NCBI RefSeq assembly: GCF_000619885.1
Contig: NZ_KK211041.1
Span: 326,900 to 390,899, forward strand
DNA from: Balneatrix alpica DSM 16621
GTDB taxonomy: Bacteria; Pseudomonadota; Gammaproteobacteria; Pseudomonadales; Balneatricaceae
Reading direction: 5' to 3'
Length of the DNA stretch: 64,000 nt
A program made the translations under genes and the position numbers. Below, piece after piece: positions 55,135 through 64,000 of the stretch. Positions within the stretch are counted from its first letter, which is position 1. Each line of letters begins with the position of its first letter. The notes beneath the pieces were generated by a model. The model searched no databases and had not been told where the DNA came from. It saw only the letters and a program-made list of their open reading frames with translations.

Positions 55135-56271
55135 ATGACTCAGCCTGAATCTAAAGTTAATTTGCTCGGTTATTCGCTCCCTAAGCTGGAAGCTTTTTTT
55201 ACAGAAATTGGGGAGAAAAAATTCCGTGCCGTGCAAGTCCTCAAGTGGATCCATCAGCGTGGCGCTGTCTCCTTTGATGAGATGACCGACATCAGCAAAG
55301 GACTAAGAGCCAAGCTGAATGAAGTGGCTGAGATTCGTGATCCGGAAGTGTTGTTTCAACATTATTCAGCGGATGGCACCCGTAAATGGGTGGTTCAGGT
55401 CGCGGGTAATAACTCGGTTGAAACGGTTTTGATTCCCGATGGTGATCGAGCAACTTTATGTGTTTCTTCTCAGGTTGGTTGCTCATTGGATTGCAGTTTT
55501 TGCTCGACAGGCAAACAGGGTTTTAACCGTAACCTAAGTGCAGCGGAGATTATTGGCCAGCTGCGAGTGGCGATTCGCTCTTTTGGCCCCTTTGACCCTG
55601 CTGGTGATCGCCGTGTCACCAATGTGGTGATGATGGGAATGGGTGAGCCTTTAATGAATTTTGATCCTGTTGTGGATGCGATGAGCCTGATGATGGAAGA
55701 CAACGCCTATGGCTTGTCCAAGCGCCGGGTGACGCTTAGCACCGCAGGGGTGGTGCCCATGATTGATAAGCTGGGAGATGTTATTGATGTGTCCCTGGCG
55801 TTATCTCTTCATGCGCCTAATGATGAGCTGCGCAATAAGCTGGTGCCCATCAATCGCAAATACCCGATTGATAGCGTGATTGAAGCCTGCAACAACTATC
55901 TGCGTAAGTGTGATGATAAGCGTGTTGTGACGGTGGAATATACCCTGTTAAGAGGGGTGAATGATCAGCCCCAGCATGCTAAAGAGTTGGCAAAATTACT
56001 GCGTCGTTTGCCCTGTAAGTTGAATCTGATTCCTTTTAATCCCTTCCCCAACTCTGGTTATGAGCGGCCAACTGCAGCTGATATTCGTGCTTTTCAGGAG
56101 GCATTGACTGCTGCGGGTTATGTGACAACGGTCCGCACCACCCGTGGTGATGACATTGATGCTGCCTGTGGGCAGCTGGTTGGTCAGGTGGCGGATCGCA
56201 CTCGACGCAGTGAGCGCTATATTAAACTGGTGGATGAATCGCAGACAGTGCGCGAAAGCCAGGGTATCTAA
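55135..56271 (+). CDS. rlmN: Dual-specificity RNA methyltransferase RlmN
   Basis: Radical SAM enzyme that methylates A2503 of 23S rRNA and A37 of some tRNAs. 378 residues. The cluster motif CSLDCSFC lies in [19 protein letters not shown]. The mechanism's methyl-carrier cysteine is in [12 protein letters not shown]. The N-terminal [15 protein letters not shown] helix is typical. First of a run with pilF, rodZ and hisS. Confidence 0.96.
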   Translation: MTQPESKVNLLGYSLPKLEAFFTEIGEKKFRAVQVLKWIHQRGAVSFDEMTDISKGLRAKLNEVAEIRDPEVLFQHYSADGTRKWVVQVAGNNSVETVLIPDGDRATLCVSSQVGCSLDCSFCSTGKQGFNRNLSAAEIIGQLRVAIRSFGPFDPAGDRRVTNVVMMGMGEPLMNFDPVVDAMSLMMEDNAYGLSKRRVTLSTAGVVPMIDKLGDVIDVSLALSLHAPNDELRNKLVPINRKYPIDSVIEACNNYLRKCDDKRVVTVEYTLLRGVNDQPQHAKELAKLLRRLPCKLNLIPFNPFPNSGYERPTAADIRAFQEALTAAGYVTTVRTTRGDDIDAACGQLVGQVADRTRRSERYIKLVDESQTVRESQGI

Positions 56272-56288
56272 AGTAACGAGGTGAAACT

Positions 56289-57032
56289 GTGCGGGCATGG
56301 ATGGCAGTGGGGATAATGTTGTTGATGGTAGGCTGTGCCAACCAGGGCGCTGCTGTCCGTAGCCAAGCCAGTAACCAGTTGAGCGATGAGCAAAGCAGGG
56401 CGCTGCAGGCTTATTTGGAGTTGGGGCTGGGTTATCTTGAAAGTGGTTATCCAGAGCAGGCATTGCGGCCATTGCAACGAGCGCGGCAGATTGCCCCTAC
56501 GCACCCTGATGTATATAACGCTTGGGGCATGATGTTTGGCGTGCAGGGTGAGTATGAGTTGGCGGAGCAAGAGTTCACGCAGGCATTAGAGCGCTATCCG
56601 CAAGATGCTCGACTGCGTAATAACTACGGTGCCTTCCTCTTTACTCGGGGGCGTATTGACGAAGCCTGTGCCCAGGTTGCTATCTCTGCTAAGGATCCTC
56701 TCTATCCCCAACGGGCCCAGGCTTTTGAAAACCTGGGCCGTTGTGCTTTAATGCAGGGCGATCTTGAACAGGCGAAACAACACTACAATCGCGCGGTTAA
56801 GTTCTCGCCATTATCTGCCCGTCTTTGGTTTGCCTTAGCACAGGTTGATGTCAAAGCTGAAGATTTTCAGCAGGCAGTGGTTCACTATAATTATTTTCAT
56901 CGTCTAGTCTCTCAAGGCTATGCCGCCCACACCCGTGATACGCTGGCACTGGGGCGCTTAATCGCCGAACGTACTGGCAATACCGCCATGATGTCGGAGC
57001 TGAGTAGCTGGGCGGAAAAACAGACACCCTGA
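56289..57032 (+). CDS. pilF: Type IV pilus secretin pilotin PilF/PilW
   Basis: Outer-membrane lipoprotein with TPR repeats that brings the PilQ secretin to the membrane. GTG start with GAGGTG upstream; 247 residues. Lipobox MVGC gives Cys16. TPR-like repeats occur at about 43-180, such as YLELGLGYLESGYPEQALRP and NNYGAFLFTRGRIDEACAQ. Between rlmN and rodZ, as in Pseudomonas. Implies type IV pili elsewhere in the genome. Confidence 0.92.
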   Translation: MRAWMAVGIMLLMVGCANQGAAVRSQASNQLSDEQSRALQAYLELGLGYLESGYPEQALRPLQRARQIAPTHPDVYNAWGMMFGVQGEYELAEQEFTQALERYPQDARLRNNYGAFLFTRGRIDEACAQVAISAKDPLYPQRAQAFENLGRCALMQGDLEQAKQHYNRAVKFSPLSARLWFALAQVDVKAEDFQQAVVHYNYFHRLVSQGYAAHTRDTLALGRLIAERTGNTAMMSELSSWAEKQTP

Positions 57033-57042
57033 GGACGTTCAT

Positions 57043-58197
57043 GTGAGTGAGACTCAACAGTTAAACCAGGAAGAGGTATTCCCGGGGTTCAATGGGGCTC
57101 GTTTTCAGCAGTTGCGTGAAGAGCGTGGCCTGAGTCTGGATGATGTGGCACGCCAGCTACACCTTACCCGTTTTTATGTGCAGGCACTGGAGGCAGGTGA
57201 CTTCTCTCGTTTGCCTAAACCTCCTTTTGTCCGCGGCTACATCAAAGGTTACGCCAAACTACTTGGGATGCAGCCAGATTACTGGCTTCAGCCTTATGAG
57301 GCGATGTTGCAGCAAACTCAGCCAAGTGAAGAGCCTGTTATTCGGACCGTGAGTCGAGTCAAGCGGCAGGCTCGCTTAACTGATCCGCTGATGCGCTGGT
57401 TTACTGCGTTGTTCGTAGGTGGGTTGGTCTTGCTGACATTGCTGTGGTGGAAAGAACAATATCACCTGAACTCCCCATCAGAGTTATTCACTTCTTTGCT
57501 GGATAAAATTACCGTCTCGACCTTAGACGGTGAGCAGCAGATCATTCTTAATGATCCCGCAGAGCAACCAGTAGTGGTGCTGAACTCGGCTGAAACAGTG
57601 GTGAATGACGAACCGCCCCAAGTGAATCAACCGGAAGTGGCATTGCAGTCAAACAGTCTGGAAGTGGGTAGCGCTAATAACAGTGATAGTGATGTATCAG
57701 CGCCCGTGGCAACGGTGACACCCATCACTGAGGAATCGACTGCAGCACTTAATCCTGTTGCACCTACAGTGGCACCGTTGACGGGGACAGTTACTGCCGC
57801 CCCTGCCGCTGTTAAGGCGGAGCCCCTGGCTCTGCCTCAGGAAGATTTAAGCCCAGGGGTGACAGAATCACCAACGCTGAATGGCCCTGCTAATAACGTG
57901 GTGCCTGGCACACAGCCAGTTGATACAACGCCACCTCCGCCAGAGCTAGCGGCAGGTATGCATCGAGTAAGAGTGACCTTTAAAGCCGATTGCTGGTTCC
58001 AGATACAGGATGGCAATGGTCGTAAGCATGTGGCGGCGATCAAGTCAGCGGGTGACGTTGTTGAACTGGATTTAAAAGGCCCGATTCGTATTGTGGCGGG
58101 CTATCTACCAGGGATTGATACGATTTTGTTAGACGGTAAAGCCGTTGACTTAAGTGGTTATGATGGCCGTGATGTGGTGCGTTTGTCACTGCCTTGA
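57043..58197 (+). CDS. rodZ: Cytoskeletal protein RodZ
   Basis: Inner-membrane protein that binds MreB and helps set rod shape. GTG start, 384 residues. N-terminal HTH of the XRE type: LREERGLSLDDVARQLHL and FVRGYIKGYAKLLG. A basic stretch precedes one membrane segment (about 123-142), then a Val/Pro/Ala-rich periplasmic linker and a C-terminal beta domain (about 305-384) with RVTFKADCWFQIQDGNG and GPIRIVAGYLPGIDTILLDG. Confidence 0.93.
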   Translation: MSETQQLNQEEVFPGFNGARFQQLREERGLSLDDVARQLHLTRFYVQALEAGDFSRLPKPPFVRGYIKGYAKLLGMQPDYWLQPYEAMLQQTQPSEEPVIRTVSRVKRQARLTDPLMRWFTALFVGGLVLLTLLWWKEQYHLNSPSELFTSLLDKITVSTLDGEQQIILNDPAEQPVVVLNSAETVVNDEPPQVNQPEVALQSNSLEVGSANNSDSDVSAPVATVTPITEESTAALNPVAPTVAPLTGTVTAAPAAVKAEPLALPQEDLSPGVTESPTLNGPANNVVPGTQPVDTTPPPPELAAGMHRVRVTFKADCWFQIQDGNGRKHVAAIKSAGDVVELDLKGPIRIVAGYLPGIDTILLDGKAVDLSGYDGRDVVRLSLP

Positions 58198-58216
58198 TCT
58201 GTGATGGAGTGATATT

Positions 58217-59485
58217 TTGGCGAAGATTCAAGCCATTCGTGGGATGAATGATGTACTGCCGCAGGATGCGCGTTGGTGGCAGTTTTTAGAGTCGAAGGTT
58301 AAGCAGGTGTTGGATGCCTATGGCTACAATGAAATTCGCCTGCCTATCGTGGAGTACACCCATTTATTCAAGCGCTCTATTGGCGAAGCAACTGATGTGG
58401 TTGAGAAGGAAATGTACACCTTCGAAGATCGCAATAACGAGAGCTTGACCTTGCGTCCAGAGGGCACGGCTGGCTGTGTGCGTGCAGGCGAAGAGCATGG
58501 TTTGCTATTTAACCAGAATCAACGTCTGTGGTACCAAGGCCCGATGTTTCGTTATGAAAAGCCACAGAAAGGCCGCTATCGTCAGTTCCACCAAATCGGG
58601 GTGGAAACCTTCGGTATGGCCGGAGCCGATGTTGATGCTGAGCTAATTCTACTAACAGCACGGCTGTGGCGTGAGCTGGGAATTTTGCCGCATCTTGAGT
58701 TACAGCTGAATTCACTTGGCGATATTGATGCGCGTCAGCAGTATCGTCAGGCACTGATTGATTATCTATTGCCTTACCAGGCGGAGCTGGACGAAGACAG
58801 CCAGCGTCGCTTACACACTAATCCGCTGCGTGTGTTGGACTCTAAAGATCCACATACACAAAGCTTGCTGGTTGATGCGCCTAAACTTCAAGACTTTTTA
58901 GATGAAGAGTCGAAGCAGCACTTTGCTGAACTGTGCGCCATTCTGGATGCAAATGGTGTTCGCTATACGTTGAATAACCGTTTGGTGCGGGGATTGGATT
59001 ATTACAACCGTACCGTATTCGAGTGGGTGACAACCGCGTTGGGAGCTCAAGGTACGGTATGTGGTGGCGGACGCTATGATGGGCTGGTGAGTCAGTTAGG
59101 GGGCAAACCTACCCCTGCGTCTGGCTTTGCCATGGGGGTTGAGCGTTTGGTGCTGCTGTTGCAAACGCTAGCGGCTATGCCGGCACAACAAGCTTCTTTA
59201 CTGGATCTGTATGTCGCTGCTGAACATAAGGGGCTGCAGTCTCGTCTAGTTGCGCTAACCGAACAGCTGCGTTCAGCCTTGCCTGGTGTACGTATCCGCC
59301 TGCACTGCGCAGGCTTAAAGAATATTAATACCAAGGCCCAGCAAGTAGGGGCTGCTTTAGTGCTTTTAGTAAAAGAGCAAGATGGCGCCTTGAATGGAAC
59401 TCTTTGGGTCGATGGACAACCTCAAACTCTAGCGGAAGCAGACTTTGCAGATGCCATCCGCCAAGCTATGGCTAAGCTCAATTAA
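58217..59485 (+). CDS. hisS: Histidyl-tRNA synthetase
   Basis: Charges tRNA-His. 422 residues. It starts with TTG, preceded by GGAG 7 bases away. The family N-terminus [13 protein letters not shown] continues directly, which supports it. Motif 2 region [18 protein letters not shown], then [19 protein letters not shown], and the histidine motif [14 protein letters not shown] are visible. It follows rodZ by 19 bp, with ispG missing from its usual place. Confidence 0.96.
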   Translation: MAKIQAIRGMNDVLPQDARWWQFLESKVKQVLDAYGYNEIRLPIVEYTHLFKRSIGEATDVVEKEMYTFEDRNNESLTLRPEGTAGCVRAGEEHGLLFNQNQRLWYQGPMFRYEKPQKGRYRQFHQIGVETFGMAGADVDAELILLTARLWRELGILPHLELQLNSLGDIDARQQYRQALIDYLLPYQAELDEDSQRRLHTNPLRVLDSKDPHTQSLLVDAPKLQDFLDEESKQHFAELCAILDANGVRYTLNNRLVRGLDYYNRTVFEWVTTALGAQGTVCGGGRYDGLVSQLGGKPTPASGFAMGVERLVLLLQTLAAMPAQQASLLDLYVAAEHKGLQSRLVALTEQLRSALPGVRIRLHCAGLKNINTKAQQVGAALVLLVKEQDGALNGTLWVDGQPQTLAEADFADAIRQAMAKLN

Positions 59486-59495
59486 GGAGTGACGC

Positions 59496-60155
59496 GTGAG
59501 CGAACTGCGTACAGAAGAAGAACAGCTTGAGCTGATTAAACAGTGGTGGAAAAAGAACGGCCAATCCCTGATTTGGGGGGTAGGTTTAGCGGTGGTGGGT
59601 ACCTTCGGTTGGAAGGCATGGCAGGACCGCCAGGCGGCCTATGCTGGAACAGCATCAGCGCTCTATCAAAGTTTGTTGCAAGCCAGTATTCAGGCAGAGC
59701 AGAGTGGGGATGAACAGCAGCAAGCAAGCTTGGTTCATTATGCTAGCCAATTGCGTACTGACTATGCCGATACTGCTTATGCTCAGTTTGCTGCCTTGCT
59801 TATGGCTAAAGGCTATGCAGAGCAACAGAAGTGGGCTGAAGCTCAAGCAGAGCTGGAGTGGGTATTACAGCAGCCCGCCGAAGCTGAATTGAAAATTGTG
59901 GCGTCCTTGCGTTTGGCTCGTATTCATTTAGCGCAAGAGGCATTAGATGCTGCTTTGGCTGCGCTACCTGCCGATGCTGGAATTTACGCGGCAGATGCGG
60001 CGGAGTTGCGTGGCGATATCCTATTAAAGCAATCCAAAACAGCTGATGCGCGCGCCGCTTATCAGCAAGCGTTAGAACTGTATCAACAGTCCGGTCGACA
60101 GTCGGCTTTATTGTCCATGAAATTGGATGATTTAGCGGTGGTAGAGGGAGCCTAA
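59496..60155 (+). CDS. yfgM: YfgM, ancillary SecYEG translocon subunit
   Basis: Membrane-anchored TPR protein associated with the Sec translocon and PpiD. The start follows AAGGAGTGACGC. An N-terminal EEQLELIKQWWKKNGQSLIWG leads into the membrane segment (about 24-42). TPR-like helices fill the rest. Length 219. Position between hisS and bamB is conserved in gammaproteobacteria. Confidence 0.92.
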   Translation: MSELRTEEEQLELIKQWWKKNGQSLIWGVGLAVVGTFGWKAWQDRQAAYAGTASALYQSLLQASIQAEQSGDEQQQASLVHYASQLRTDYADTAYAQFAALLMAKGYAEQQKWAEAQAELEWVLQQPAEAELKIVASLRLARIHLAQEALDAALAALPADAGIYAADAAELRGDILLKQSKTADARAAYQQALELYQQSGRQSALLSMKLDDLAVVEGA

Positions 60156-60156
60156 T

Positions 60157-61311
60157 ATGCAGTGGCTGAAAGCAGGGTTGGCATTGGGTTTAGCGCTGGG
60201 ATTAAGTGGTTGTAGCACCGTATCCACCTGGTGGGCGGCTGAGCCTGAAGATGAGCCTAGTGAACTGGTGAGTTTTGCACCGAGTTTGCAATTGAAAACC
60301 CAGTGGCGTGCCTCTGCAGGGCAAGGCAATGGTAAGGGCTGGTTAAGTTTGGAGCCAGGCATTGACGATGAGCATGTCTATGCGGCCGATGCGCAGGGGC
60401 AGGTATTCGCCTTTGATATTCAGACCGGTAAAGCAATTTGGCGGACTGACTTGGATGTGCGCATTGGTGGCGGAGTAGGTGGTAACCAGAGCTCATTGTT
60501 TCTGGGAACCCTGGATGGAGAGTTATTGGCGCTGAACTCCGCAACAGGTGACTTGCAGTGGCGAGTTGATGTGCATACCGAGATTCTATCTTCGCCAGCA
60601 GCCAATGCTCGGGAAGTGATGGTGCAGTTTATTGATGGCACCCTCATTGCCTATAGCGCGGAAGACGGCAGCCTGCTCTGGCGCTATGACAGTAATTTGC
60701 CAGTGCTGACACTGCGTGGCACACCAGCGCCTTTGGTATTTAATAATGCCACTATTGCTAACTTTGCCAGTGGCAAAATGGTGGCGTTACGCAATGACAA
60801 CGGCGGCGTGATTTGGGAGCAGCGTTTGACGCTGGCGCAAGGGCGCTCAGAGCTTGATCGGGTAGTGGATGCCCAGGGGCGTCCTGCATTTATGGATAAC
60901 GTGCTGTACTCCGGTACTTACCAGGGACATCTCACTGCGCTGGAGGCAGCGACAGGTCGTCCGTTGTGGAGTAAAGCCTTGTCGACTGCTCGCGGAGTAG
61001 CGGTAGATGATTCTGCAGTATACGCCGTGACTGATACCGGCTCTGTCGTAGCACTGGATCGTTATAATGGCAACAGCTTATGGCAGCAGGATGACTTGAA
61101 ATTCCGCCGTTTGGGTACACCCGTTGTGTGGGGGGATGTACTGGCAGTCGCGGATTTCGAGGGATATATCCATGTCATGTCTCGTTTTGACGGCCGTTTT
61201 TTAGCGCGTCATCGGGTCGATAGTGCAGGGGTGAATGGCGAAATGAAAGTCATTGATAACGTACTCTATGTGCTAGGCAACAGTGGACGTTTAGAGGCAC
61301 TGACATATTAG
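60157..61311 (+). CDS. bamB: Outer-membrane assembly lipoprotein BamB
   Basis: Beta-propeller lipoprotein of the Bam complex. 384 residues. Lipobox LSGC (Cys about 21). PQQ-like repeats, such as GQVFAFDIQTGKAIWRTDL, GELLALNSATGDLQWRVDV and GSVVALDRYNGNSLWQQD, give the eight-bladed propeller. It starts one base after the yfgM stop. A hairpin follows. Confidence 0.95.
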   Translation: MQWLKAGLALGLALGLSGCSTVSTWWAAEPEDEPSELVSFAPSLQLKTQWRASAGQGNGKGWLSLEPGIDDEHVYAADAQGQVFAFDIQTGKAIWRTDLDVRIGGGVGGNQSSLFLGTLDGELLALNSATGDLQWRVDVHTEILSSPAANAREVMVQFIDGTLIAYSAEDGSLLWRYDSNLPVLTLRGTPAPLVFNNATIANFASGKMVALRNDNGGVIWEQRLTLAQGRSELDRVVDAQGRPAFMDNVLYSGTYQGHLTALEAATGRPLWSKALSTARGVAVDDSAVYAVTDTGSVVALDRYNGNSLWQQDDLKFRRLGTPVVWGDVLAVADFEGYIHVMSRFDGRFLARHRVDSAGVNGEMKVIDNVLYVLGNSGRLEALTY

Positions 61312-61330
61312 TATGCAGATGCCTGGCAGC

Positions 61331-61359
61331 GGCCGTCATCTGACGGCCGTTTGTGTTTC
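61331..61359 (+). terminator. Hairpin between bamB and der
   Basis: GGCCGTCA, 2 bases and TGACGGCC, then GTTTGTGTTTCT. It probably reduces readthrough into der. Confidence 0.6.
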
Positions 61360-61380
61360 TAACTTTATTTGGTAATAGCA

Positions 61381-62796
61381 ATGATTCCTGTAGTCGCTCT
61401 GGTCGGGCGCCCAAATGTGGGCAAATCTACGCTTTTTAACCGCCTGACGCGCTCCAATGATGCTTTGGTAGCCGATATGCCAGGCGTGACCCGTGATCGC
61501 AAGTATGGTGAAGGTCGGGTGGGTAGCCACGGATTTATCGTGGTGGACACAGGTGGGATCAGTGGTAATGAAGACGGCATTGATGCGGTGATGGCTGGAC
61601 AGTCGCTGTTAGCGATTGAAGAAGCGGATGTGGTGCTGCTAATGGTGGATGGCCGGGCTGGGCTTAATCCGGCGGATGAAATGATCGCGCAGCATCTGCG
61701 CCGTCAGGGCAAAACGGCCTGGGTGGTCGTCAACAAGACTGATGGTTTGGATCCCGATGTGGCGATGGGGGATTTTTATGCCCTTGGCTTGCAAGCGCTA
61801 CCCATCGCAGCTGCTCATGGCCGTGGTGTGACCTCGATGATCGAAGAGGTACTGGCGGGCTATCCAATATTAGAAGAGCAAGAAGCTCAGGTTGAGCTGC
61901 AGTCTAAAGGGATTCGTATTTCGGTTGTTGGTCGCCCTAATGTTGGTAAGTCTACCTTGGTAAACCGCATGTTGGGCGAGGATCGTGTAGTGGTATATGA
62001 CCACGCCGGCACGACCCGAGACTCGATTTACATCCCTTACGAGCGCCACGGTAAAGATTACACGCTAATTGATACTGCTGGGGTGCGTCGCCGTAAGAGC
62101 ATCCATGAAGCGATTGAGAAGTTCTCCATCATTAAAACCCTGCAAGCAATACGTGATGCCCATGTTGTGGTTTGCGTATTAGATGCACGGGAAGGTATCA
62201 GTGAACAGGATCTTCACCTGCTGGGCTTTGTGCTGGAGTCGGGTCGTGCTCTGGTGATTGCCGTTAATAAGTGGGATGGCATGACGCAAGAGCAAAAGGA
62301 TGAAGTCCGTCGACAGCTTGATCGTCGCCTGACCTTTACGCATTTTGCGGACTTGCACTTTATCTCTGCATTGCATGGTACGGCGGTAGGGGATCTATAT
62401 AAGTCGGTTGACCAAGCCTATGAGTCTGCAATGAGTAAGTGGTCTACTAATCGACTGACCAAATTGTTGCAGGACTGTGTGCAGGATCACCAGCCTCCTA
62501 TGGTTCGCGGTCGCCGTATCAAGCTGCGTTATGCTCACCAGGGTGGTTCAAACCCGCCGTTGTTTATTGTTCATGGCAGCATGACGGATGAACTGCCCAG
62601 CTCTTACAAGCGTTATTTGGAAAATCGCTTTGCTGATATTTTGTCAATTAAAGGCACCCCAGTACGCTTTGAGTTCCGTAGTGGTGCTAACCCCTTTGCT
62701 GATAAGCCCAAGAAACTGACGGCACGACAGGTGCGTGAACAAGCACGTCAGCGCCGTTTGGTGCGTAACATTAAACGCCGGGAAAACAAGGGCTGA
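61381..62796 (+). CDS. der: GTPase Der (EngA)
   Basis: Double-GTPase needed for 50S ribosome maturation. From the ATG at 61381 it has 471 residues. Two G domains each carry GRPNVGKST, with DTGG/DTAG and NKTD/NKWD motifs. A KH-like C-terminal domain and a basic tail with [14 protein letters not shown] follow. A TTG at 61369 would add four residues. Confidence 0.96.
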   Translation: MIPVVALVGRPNVGKSTLFNRLTRSNDALVADMPGVTRDRKYGEGRVGSHGFIVVDTGGISGNEDGIDAVMAGQSLLAIEEADVVLLMVDGRAGLNPADEMIAQHLRRQGKTAWVVVNKTDGLDPDVAMGDFYALGLQALPIAAAHGRGVTSMIEEVLAGYPILEEQEAQVELQSKGIRISVVGRPNVGKSTLVNRMLGEDRVVVYDHAGTTRDSIYIPYERHGKDYTLIDTAGVRRRKSIHEAIEKFSIIKTLQAIRDAHVVVCVLDAREGISEQDLHLLGFVLESGRALVIAVNKWDGMTQEQKDEVRRQLDRRLTFTHFADLHFISALHGTAVGDLYKSVDQAYESAMSKWSTNRLTKLLQDCVQDHQPPMVRGRRIKLRYAHQGGSNPPLFIVHGSMTDELPSSYKRYLENRFADILSIKGTPVRFEFRSGANPFADKPKKLTARQVREQARQRRLVRNIKRRENKG

Positions 62797-62800
62797 TTAT

Positions 62801-63685
62801 ATGGAAAGCCTAGATGCGCGCCCTATTGGTGTCTTTGACTCTGGGGTAGGGGGGCTGACAGTCTTACGTGCATTGCATGAGCAAATGCCAAACGAAAACC
62901 TGCTTTATTTGGGGGATACCGCGCGTGTTCCCTATGGCACTAAGAGTGCGCTCTCAGTGCAGCGTTATGCGGAGCAGGCCGTATTGGCGCTGCTATCTCG
63001 GCGTGTGAAAGCCATTGTGGTCGCCTGTAATACAGCCTCAGCAGCAGCAATGGACACACTACGTGCACGCTTTACGCAGTTGCCAGTACTGGGGGTGATT
63101 GAACCTGGAGCCAAGGTGGGTTGCCAGATGAGTAAAAGTGGGCATCTGGGGGTCATTGCCACGGAAGGAACAATCCAAGGAGGAGCCTATACTCGAGCGA
63201 TTACCCAGCTGCGTCAGGATGCCAGGGTGAGTAGTGTGGCCTGTTCTCTTTTTGTTGCGTTAGCGGAAGAAGGGTGGGTGGAAGGTGACCTGGTTGAAGC
63301 CATTATTGAGCGTTACCTAGCTCCCCTTAAAGCAGCGCCAGAGTTAGATGCGCTGGTGTTAGGCTGCACGCACTTCCCGGTTTTAAAGCAGGCGATACAG
63401 CGTGTAGTTGGTGAGCGTGTTGTTTTAGTAGACTCTGCTGCTACTGCGGCAGCAGAGTGTGATCAACTGCTACGCCAGCATGAATTGCGCTTAGCTACGC
63501 AGCAACAGGGAAAAATTCACTTTATGGTGACCGATGGCCCGGAGCGTTTCGCTCGAGTGGCCAAAGTATTTTTTCCTTGTCATTTAAGTGCTGAACAGGT
63601 GGAAGTAGTCGATATTCAGCATTTTCATCCCCAATTTGAAAAAAATGAAAAAGAGGGGTTGACGCTCAGTCAGGGATCTCTATAA
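62801..63685 (+). CDS. murI: Glutamate racemase
   Basis: Makes D-glutamate for peptidoglycan. From the ATG at 62801 it has 294 residues. The two catalytic cysteines lie in VACNTASAAAM and LGCTHFPVLKQ, with IGVFDSGVGGLTVL at the N-terminus. Its last codons contain the P1 promoter of the following rRNA operon, whose -10 overlaps the stop codon. Confidence 0.94.
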   Translation: MESLDARPIGVFDSGVGGLTVLRALHEQMPNENLLYLGDTARVPYGTKSALSVQRYAEQAVLALLSRRVKAIVVACNTASAAAMDTLRARFTQLPVLGVIEPGAKVGCQMSKSGHLGVIATEGTIQGGAYTRAITQLRQDARVSSVACSLFVALAEEGWVEGDLVEAIIERYLAPLKAAPELDALVLGCTHFPVLKQAIQRVVGERVVLVDSAATAAAECDQLLRQHELRLATQQQGKIHFMVTDGPERFARVAKVFFPCHLSAEQVEVVDIQHFHPQFEKNEKEGLTLSQGSL

Positions 63686-63686
63686 T
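63635..63686 (+). promoter_or_regulatory. rRNA operon P1 promoter with A-tract upstream element
   Basis: TTGACG at 63659-63664, 16 bases, TATAAT at 63681-63686 and a GCGCC discriminator. Just before the -35 is an A-rich stretch (63635-63655) like an UP element. The promoter lies in the final codons of murI, whose stop TAA is inside the -10. Confidence 0.85.
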
Positions 63687-63855
63687 GCGCCTCCACCAAC
63701 GGCGACGTTGGCTCCGGTTGAAAGCTTAGCACTGATAACTCGCTGATAAATAAACACTTTTTGATTCTTAAGAGTCTGAAGTGATCAGCGAAAACAGTCA
63801 GGCTAAGAGAGTGATCCTGGTTTCTCGAATCACTCAGCACTGCCAAAAACGGTGC

Positions 63856-63883
63856 TTGACAACGGGATCGAGGCTGGTAAGAT
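63856..63883 (+). promoter_or_regulatory. rRNA operon P2 promoter
   Basis: TTGACA at 63856-63861, 16 bases, TAAGAT at 63878-63883 and a GTGCGCC discriminator, about 170-200 bases after P1. This tandem arrangement is usual for rrn operons. Confidence 0.85.
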
Positions 63884-63900
63884 GTGCGCCTCGTTTCGAT

Positions 63901-63912
63901 GCTCTTTAAAAA
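63901..63912 (+). promoter_or_regulatory. rRNA leader boxA antitermination site
   Basis: GCTCTTTAAAAA matches the boxA core TGCTCTTTAA. It is followed by AATTTGATCA and a TCGTGTGGGCG segment, as in gammaproteobacterial 16S leaders. Nus factors and SuhB bind here. The region 63686-64000 holds no gene; the 16S rRNA should start just past the right edge. Confidence 0.9.
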
Positions 63913-64000
63913 TTTGATCAGGTAATTCGTGTGGGCGTTTGTCCTGGTATCACCAAAGATATTCAGAGACAAATACCTCAATTCATTGAATTATTTCAGT

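Overview
The window is about 64 kb of ordinary gammaproteobacterial core chromosome with a few accessory respiratory and sensory genes. Gene order around queA-tgt-yajC-secDF-suhB-trmJ-isc and rlmN-pilF-rodZ-hisS-yfgM-bamB-der, a FabY-type ketosynthase, a FlgO/FlgP/FlgT flagellar cluster and perfect ANR/FNR-type boxes suggest an aerobic, facultatively denitrifying, polarly flagellated member of the Oceanospirillales/Pseudomonadales. I cannot name a species from sequence alone. I see no phage, insertion sequence, integrase or CRISPR array.

Layout. 1-2.7 kb (minus): the start of a partial gene, then norB, norC and a pseudoazurin, with FNR/DNR boxes at the partial gene and at norC. 2.9-6.8 kb: a HAD nucleotidase, a GNAT acetyltransferase, aroA, a YitT-type membrane protein and an unusual GreB-like factor. 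7.0-10.0 kb (minus): mesX-mesD, a folate- and cobalamin-independent methionine synthase pair, followed by a TauE/SafE permease. 10.3-21.5 kb: prfC, a PAS chemoreceptor, an LpxR-type lipid A deacylase, a TatD hydrolase, a c-heme GGDEF/EAL protein, fabY, an OmpA-like lipoprotein and a ZapB-like coiled coil. 21.5-24.3 kb: flgT, divergent from a Cys-rich periplasmic protein, flgO and flgP behind a near-consensus sigma-28 promoter. 24.4-32.6 kb: a HopJ-family protein, an RND/MFP efflux pair, glycerate kinase, a lipoprotein, pdxH and an esterase. 32.8 kb: a 37-residue membrane protein resembling cbb3-oxidase subunit CcoM, with an ANR/FNR box and its own terminator. 33.0-36.4 kb: a PotD-like binding protein overlapping a GGDEF/EAL receptor, the layout of an NspS/MbaA polyamine sensor. 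36.5-41.3 kb: rluA, chaC-like, small proteins, ygiQ and tRNA-Leu(CAA).

41.5-64 kb is nearly all housekeeping on the plus strand: tRNA queuosine synthesis, Sec accessory subunits, a SuhB with lost metal ligands, trmJ, the complete iscRSUA-hscBA-fdx-iscX operon with an IscR site, ndk, rlmN, pilF, rodZ, hisS, yfgM, bamB, der and murI. The window ends in the leader of an rRNA operon whose P1 promoter lies inside the end of murI.

Themes. Oxygen and NO control recurs: four dyads close to TTGAT-N4-ATCAA lie before the partial gene (two of them), norC and pdxH, and a fifth before the ccoM-like gene. Two membrane c-di-GMP proteins have separate periplasmic inputs, one heme and one a binding protein. 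The most open biology is the unknown methyl donor of MesD/MesX, the heme-c GGDEF/EAL sensor, the polyamine-type receptor pair and the degenerate SuhB and Gre-like proteins.
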